Part shown: positions 16,081 through 20,593 of the stretch, piece by piece
Numbering within the stretch: position 1 is the stretch's first letter
Layout: every line of letters starts with the position of its first letter
Assembly (NCBI GenBank): GCA_019096195.1
Contig: JAGTXK010000096.1
Span: forward strand, 1-20,593
Source: Boletus sp. NGJ
Lineage: Eukaryota; Basidiomycota; Agaricomycetes; Boletales; Boletaceae
Direction of reading: 5' to 3'
Length of the DNA: 20,593 nt
The notes under the pieces: model-generated
Database searches by the model: none
The model's input: the letters and a program-made list of their open reading frames with translations, nothing else
Told to the model about the DNA's origin: nothing
Program-made: the position numbers and the translations under genes

Positions 16081-19000
16081 GGAGGCTGCTAAACTGAGAG
16101 CTGTGAAAAGCTTGGAGAAAGCAGGCCTCTATAGAGGTTTTGTGAGAATATCTGCTATGTTTTTGTATGTAGGTAACCAGATTAAATGAAATATGCTATT
16201 GTTGACATGTTCCCAAATGAAGTGATATTGAATGTTGATATGCTTTGTGCATTGATGGAACTTTGCTGCTGTGAAGAGTGCAATGGCTCCAGTGTTGTCA
16301 AGAAAAACCTTAATTGGGATCTGAAGTGGAAGTGAGAGTTTGGTGAAGAGGGACTTGAGCCAGAGGCCCTTCTGGATGATGTGGGTGATCGCCATGTATT
16401 CCATCTCAGTGGAGGACAAAGCTACCATTGTTTGTTTCTTAGACATGTGCGAGATTAGTCCACCTGCATAAAACCAGGCATAGCCTGATACAGAGCAACG
16501 TCCGGCCTTGTTTGCCCAGCTTGCATCTGCATATACATAAAGCTCGGGGGTTTCTGTTTCAGCACCACAGTGAAGATGGTGGTTGAGCATTCCTGCCAGG
16601 TAACGAAGCACTCTCTTCCTGGCTGCAAGTGACAAGGTGAGGAATCGGTGTTGAATTGTGCAAGCGAGTTGACTATGTATGTGATGTCAGGTCATGTGTT
16701 GATGAAGAGGTATACTGTATGAGTTCCCTGATTAGTTTAAGGTAGGACGAGTGAATGTTTGCGACTTCTGGGTAGGAGGTTGTGGAATCTCCAAAAGGAG
16801 CCTTAGGGTCAGCAGGAAGGCAGACGGGATTGCAATTGGACAGTCCATACTCCTGGAGCAAAAAGGTGATGTACTCGCCCTGGTGCATCTACAGTTGACA
16901 ACTTTTCCTTTCTCATTCAAACTGTATTTTGACACTGGCCCTAAGTCCTTAATCCTGAACTTCTCTGTAATTCTCCTTTTTACCCTCTCAAGAAAGGAGT
17001 GCGAGTTTGAGACTCCCATTCCATCATCAATATCATCCAATTAGACATTTGACCTTCATAGGTGAGGTGCTGAGTGCAAGGTTAGTAACACTGGTGGTGA
17101 GATCATCCTCACTGTCATAATAAAACAACATGTGGTCTGACTCAGTGTGAACAAACCCCAGGTCCGACATTACAGTACAGACCTGCTCATACCATTCAAG
17201 TGCTGATTGCTTTAGTCCATAGATAGAGTGTAGCATGAGCCACACAGACTTCCTTCAATCACCTTGCTCAAATCCCTTTAGTTGATGCATGTAGATATCT
17301 TCCTTGAGAATGCCCCATAGGAATGCCCTTTTTGCATTAAAGGTGTCAATTTCCAAGTCGTGTTGACAACTGAGTGCAGCAAGTAAACAGATAGTTGCTG
17401 GTTTGATAACTGGAGTGAATATAACACCATAGTCGATCCCTGGGACTTGCCAGAAGCCTTGAGCGACAAGTCGTGCCTTGTATACTGAGCCTCCTTTGTT
17501 GTCATTCTTAAACTCAAGAACCCAGTGGCATCCTATTGCTTTGCGACCTTCTAGTAGCTCTGTGATCTTGTATACATTTATGTCTTTTATGGTCTATAGC
17601 TCTGTCTTCATCACCATGAGCCATAGTTCATGGTCAGGTCGCAGCATGGCCTCCTCGTGTATAGCTGGTGGGATGGACATGTCATAGTCTGGTGTGGAGG
17701 GATCTCAACGCTTGTCACTTCTAATGGCAATATGAGCTTGCTCGCCTATAGCAATGTCTGCTGTGATGTCTGTGATGTCATTGTTCAATTCAATGGCTCC
17801 CAGGGAGTCAGTATCCATGGCCTTGTTGTCTGTCACCCCCTCTGATGAAGCAGGGTGGCCTAAATCGTCCAACCACACCCCCTGAGTCGTGACAAGCGCA
17901 TGCTGATCACAAAGCACATCCAGACAGGCCTTGACAGCTGCATGCTCTTCAGCATAGGCTTTACCAGCTTCAGTCATGTACTGTGTGTGACTGGACTTGC
18001 GAAGGGGGTTAGGAGGTGGTAGCACCATAGCAGGAGGGGGGAGGATGGACACAGCAGGTGTTCTAGGCACCATGACCATATCTGTTGAAGAGGTGGATGT
18101 GGGAAGGGGGGGGGAGGGCAGCACAGGCTCATCCCTGTCCTCATCAAAAATGATGTCGCGTACAACAAAGAAGGCATCACTGGAGGTGTCATGTAGGCAA
18201 TAGCCCTTCACCCCCTCTGGATAGCCTATGAAGAGTGCCTGACATGACCTTGGTCCAAACTTATTCTGCATCTCAGTGGAGATATATGCCCAACATCACG
18301 ATCTGAACATGCAAAGGTGGGACAAGTCATGTTTCTTGTTGTTAACCATCTCATAGGGTGTCTTTCCAGGTGGGAGGACTGTGAACTCAGTACAGTTCCA
18401 TAGGTAGGCAGCAGTAAGGACAGCCTTACCCCAAAGGGTCAGGGGTAGACCAGCAGCCTTGAGCATAGCGAGAGAACAGCCCTCAAGGGTCCATATTGTC
18501 CATTTGGCTTTATCAGTTTGTTAATGAGCATAAGGTGCTGCCAGCTGTCTCTTAATCCCAGCATCCTTTGGTGCTTTTGTAAACTCCACACTCAGAAATT
18601 CCCCACCATTGTTGGAACGAAATGCCTTCACCCTACACTCTGCATGATTCTCCCACAAGCTCTTGACGATTTGCCATGCATCCAATGCTTGGTCCTTGGT
18701 AGCAAGCAGTTGAACATTGATGACATGCATGTGATCATCCAGGAAGATAATGAAGTAAAGCTTTGCATGTGGGGTTCAAATAGGAAATGGTCCATAGAAA
18801 TCAGAGTGGATCAGATCCAGCATATTTGCCATGTGCAGGGTCTTAGATGGGGGATAGGGTTTGCGAGAGTGCTTGACCATGATGCATGCTTCACATTGAG
18901 AAAGTGGCTTGGAATGGTCTATGCTTATGCCAGTTGCAACTAATGGTAAGCACTTTACTGACTTGCCCCCCTAGGTGACCCATCCTAGTGTGTCATAGGT

Positions 19001-20496
19001 CTAAGCTCACTGCAGTTTTGGCAACCATGGAGATCTCCCATACCATTGGTGCTTGCAAGAGGAGCTCGCTGGAGTGAATGAAGTGTAGCTCCACATGACA
19101 GAGATTCCCCATCAAGGGGAGGTCATCCAGAGCTTCACCATGATAGGAAAGTTGACACCAAGCTGACGTCCCACTGTGCGACCCTTTGAACTCATAGTCC
19201 CAGCCTTTCTCCAACATGTGCCCAACCGAAAGAAGGTTGGTGAGCATGTCCGGAGTGTGGAGGCAGTCATGCAATGTGACCCAGTACTTCTCTCCTCTGA
19301 GGATAAGATCTGTGACATGCCAGTGGCACATAACATACCATGGTTGGCAGTCTGGACACCCAGGTAGTCCTCTGTCTGGAAGTCCACGGAGTACTCCCTG
19401 TTGATAACAAGGTGAGATGTCATACCCAAGTCAAGTAGAATGGAGACAAAGTCATCAGAGAGTTCAGTAATTGTAGCACAGGACAATTCACACTGGTATT
19501 CGCTGGTAGAAGGGTTCTGGGGAGTTGATGAGGGTGAATCAGAAGAGGTTGCCATGGCCACCACTGCAGTCTCAGGCTTCTGACTCTTGTTGTGAATCCA
19601 TGCAGGGGCTTTGTTCTCCATACCACTGCCAGGCCAATAGCAGTGAGCGATATCATGGTTGTCAACGCGTGGAAGGCTAGTGTATAATGCATTGGTACAT
19701 TTCACCCCTTTAGGATTGTTGCGATGCATCCAGAATCCAGTGACAGGATTTGTTTTGATGTTCCCCCCCATATCTTATACAACTGTGACATTGGCATATT
19801 CTAACCCTGGTCCCACTAATTTTCTCCTCCAACAATAGTGTTTGCCTTTTCCGTGAACAATTTGACAACAGCATTGAAAGTCAGAGTCAAGGGAGTGGTG
19901 GTGCTCATGGTAGAGGTGGAGAAGCTAGACATACAGTTCATAGTGAACTCCTTAAAAATCTGCCATTCAATGCCATCTAGGAGACCTTGGAGCAAGTCGA
20001 AGATTGATTCATAGTCGGAGTAGATGATTCCCATTTGAATAAACCTATGATGTGTATCCTCAAAGACCCCGAGATATCAAGATGCGTTATTGGTGTCTTT
20101 GAGTTTTTCTGAGCATATTCAAGCATGAAGCTTATACTGGGAAAGTAGGTCATTTTGAGAGTAGCATTCAGATAGGATATTCCATTGTTCACATGCTGTC
20201 TGGCTTTCATTGAGTTGGTTTGCGACAACAGAGGAAATTTTTCAGTCAATCAGTGCCTTGGCTTGTGCATTCTTTACCAACCAGTCAAGGATCTTTTCCT
20301 TTTCCTCATCAGTAACAGCAGTTGGGTTTGCTGGTATTGGCTTATTAATGGTGAACTCTGCGAAATCGATCGGATCTGTGCCATTACTACAGTGGTTCCA
20401 GAGACATTCACCCTTAAGGGCAAATGTCATCTGACAATGCCACTGTGTGTAGTTCTCAGCCCCCATAAGTTCACAAATGTGGTTGTATTTCCCCAT
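16078..20496 (-). pseudogene. gag-pol: Copia gag-pol polyprotein, decayed
   Basis: Starts MGKYNHICELMGAENYTQWH (ATG at 20496) with a copia-type Gag (NPTAVTDEEKEKILDWLVKN). A damaged zinc knuckle follows (KCTN...HDIAHC, second Cys replaced by Tyr, near 19640-19700). The protease motif is LLDLGMTSHLV (about 19440-19405); the usual DSG is DLG. The pre-integrase and integrase follow: LHDCLHTPDMLTNLLSVG (about 19280), CEACIMVKHS (about 18890), first catalytic Asp in LIHSDFYGPF (about 18800). The second Asp is Asn in FRSNNGGEF (about 18610) and the Glu is Lys in TDKAKWTIWT (about 18500). Reverse transcriptase: SIYGLKQSALEWYEQV (about 17220-17175), with the YVDD box reduced to DIDDGMG next to a frameshift (about 17040). 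RNase H: YADASWA, SSTEMEY, LDNTGAI (16540-16300), ending NIADILTKPL, a premature TAG at 16129-16131 and a later TAA at 16078-16080. Many frameshifts and stops; it cannot make an active enzyme. Confidence 0.88.
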
Positions 20497-20571
20497 GGTT
20501 ATTTCCGCAGTCCTGAGTGAGCGCTCTGAGTCTAAATTTCAATGATTAGGATTCTGCCTAGTTAGAACCCG

Positions 20572-20583
20572 GGGCTCATAACC
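20572..20583 (-). other. Primer-binding site matching the anticodon arm of initiator tRNA-Met
   Basis: The minus strand reads GGTTATGAGCCC about 75 bases upstream of the gag ATG. The plus strand, GGGCTCATAACC, equals the anticodon stem-loop of eukaryotic initiator tRNA-Met (anticodon CAU). Drosophila copia is primed by a 5'-half fragment of this tRNA cut in the anticodon arm, and its binding site reads GGTTATGGGCCC. The match and position support the same priming mode here. The exact LTR edge lies beyond or within the last ten bases of the window. Confidence 0.72.
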
Positions 20584-20593
20584 TAATCAAGCT

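Larger units (their letters stand above)
15730..20593 (-). mobile_element. Ty1/copia retrotransposon, minus strand, cut by right window edge
   Basis: Order on the minus strand: primer-binding site (20583-20572), gag-pol (20496-16078), polypurine tract (16080-16072), 3' LTR (16071-15730). Protease, integrase, reverse transcriptase and RNase H come in that order, with integrase before reverse transcriptase, which defines the Ty1/copia class. The 5' LTR lies outside the window. The element sits in a gypsy-like gag. TGGAC at 15725-15729 is the probable target duplication, but its partner is outside. All coding domains are damaged. Confidence 0.9.

Noticed and set aside
17705-18203. Overlapping plus-strand frames across the copia integrase-RT linker
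   Set aside because: They are antisense to the copia frame (ALFIGYPEGVKGYCLHD and following), which is a recognised integrase-end motif.
20560-20590. Initiator tRNA gene fragment
   Set aside because: Only the anticodon arm matches, with no acceptor, D or T arms. Position next to a copia gag makes a primer-binding site the better reading.

Overview
The window looks like a transposon-rich island from a filamentous fungus, most probably a basidiomycete (Agaricomycetes). The reasons are short GT-AG introns of about 45-110 bp, a KDZ-type transposase tail, a Fot/pogo-like element whose C-terminal coiled-coil tail follows the agaricomycete pattern, and a fragment resembling basidiomycete NUP192. 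The genus cannot be told from the sequence. I see no intact protein-coding gene: every recognisable coding region carries stops, frameshifts or insertions. No rRNA or tRNA gene and no CRISPR array is visible.

Layout. (1) 1-4833: three solo LTRs of one family (100-1112, 2393-3343, 3642-4624), each with its own perfect 5-bp target duplication. The second and third have split an unidentified minus-strand gene (pieces between 4833 and 1966); the third sits exactly on a predicted splice acceptor of that gene. (2) 5170-6895: the last exons of a KDZ transposase without its catalytic core, followed by a small GGAATTCC-rich repeat. (3) 7549-12271: a decayed 5' portion of the nucleoporin gene NUP192, still carrying an intron, cut in two by a complete 2952-bp Fot/pogo-like element (7830-10781) with a TA target duplication. 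(4) 12549-14149: a complete Tc1/mariner element of 1601 bp with unusually long 216-bp inverted repeats, a broken DD34E transposase and a TA duplication. (5) 14937-15729: a broken Ty3/gypsy-like gag on the plus strand. (6) 15730 to the right edge: a Ty1/copia element on the minus strand inserted into that gag, with a 3' LTR, a polypurine tract, a decayed gag-pol and, at the extreme right, a primer-binding site that matches the anticodon arm of initiator tRNA-Met, as in Drosophila copia.

The pieces do not form a pathway. They record successive insertions: gypsy-like gag, then copia; the NUP192 copy, then pogo; the unknown gene, then LTR-element insertions followed by LTR-LTR recombination. Many defects in the copia and gypsy proteins are C-to-T or G-to-A changes (CAA/CAG/CGA to stop, TGG to stop, Arg to Trp, Glu to Lys, Asp to Asn). 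This fits methylcytosine decay or a RIP-like process. Family names rest on remembered protein patterns, since no search was run.
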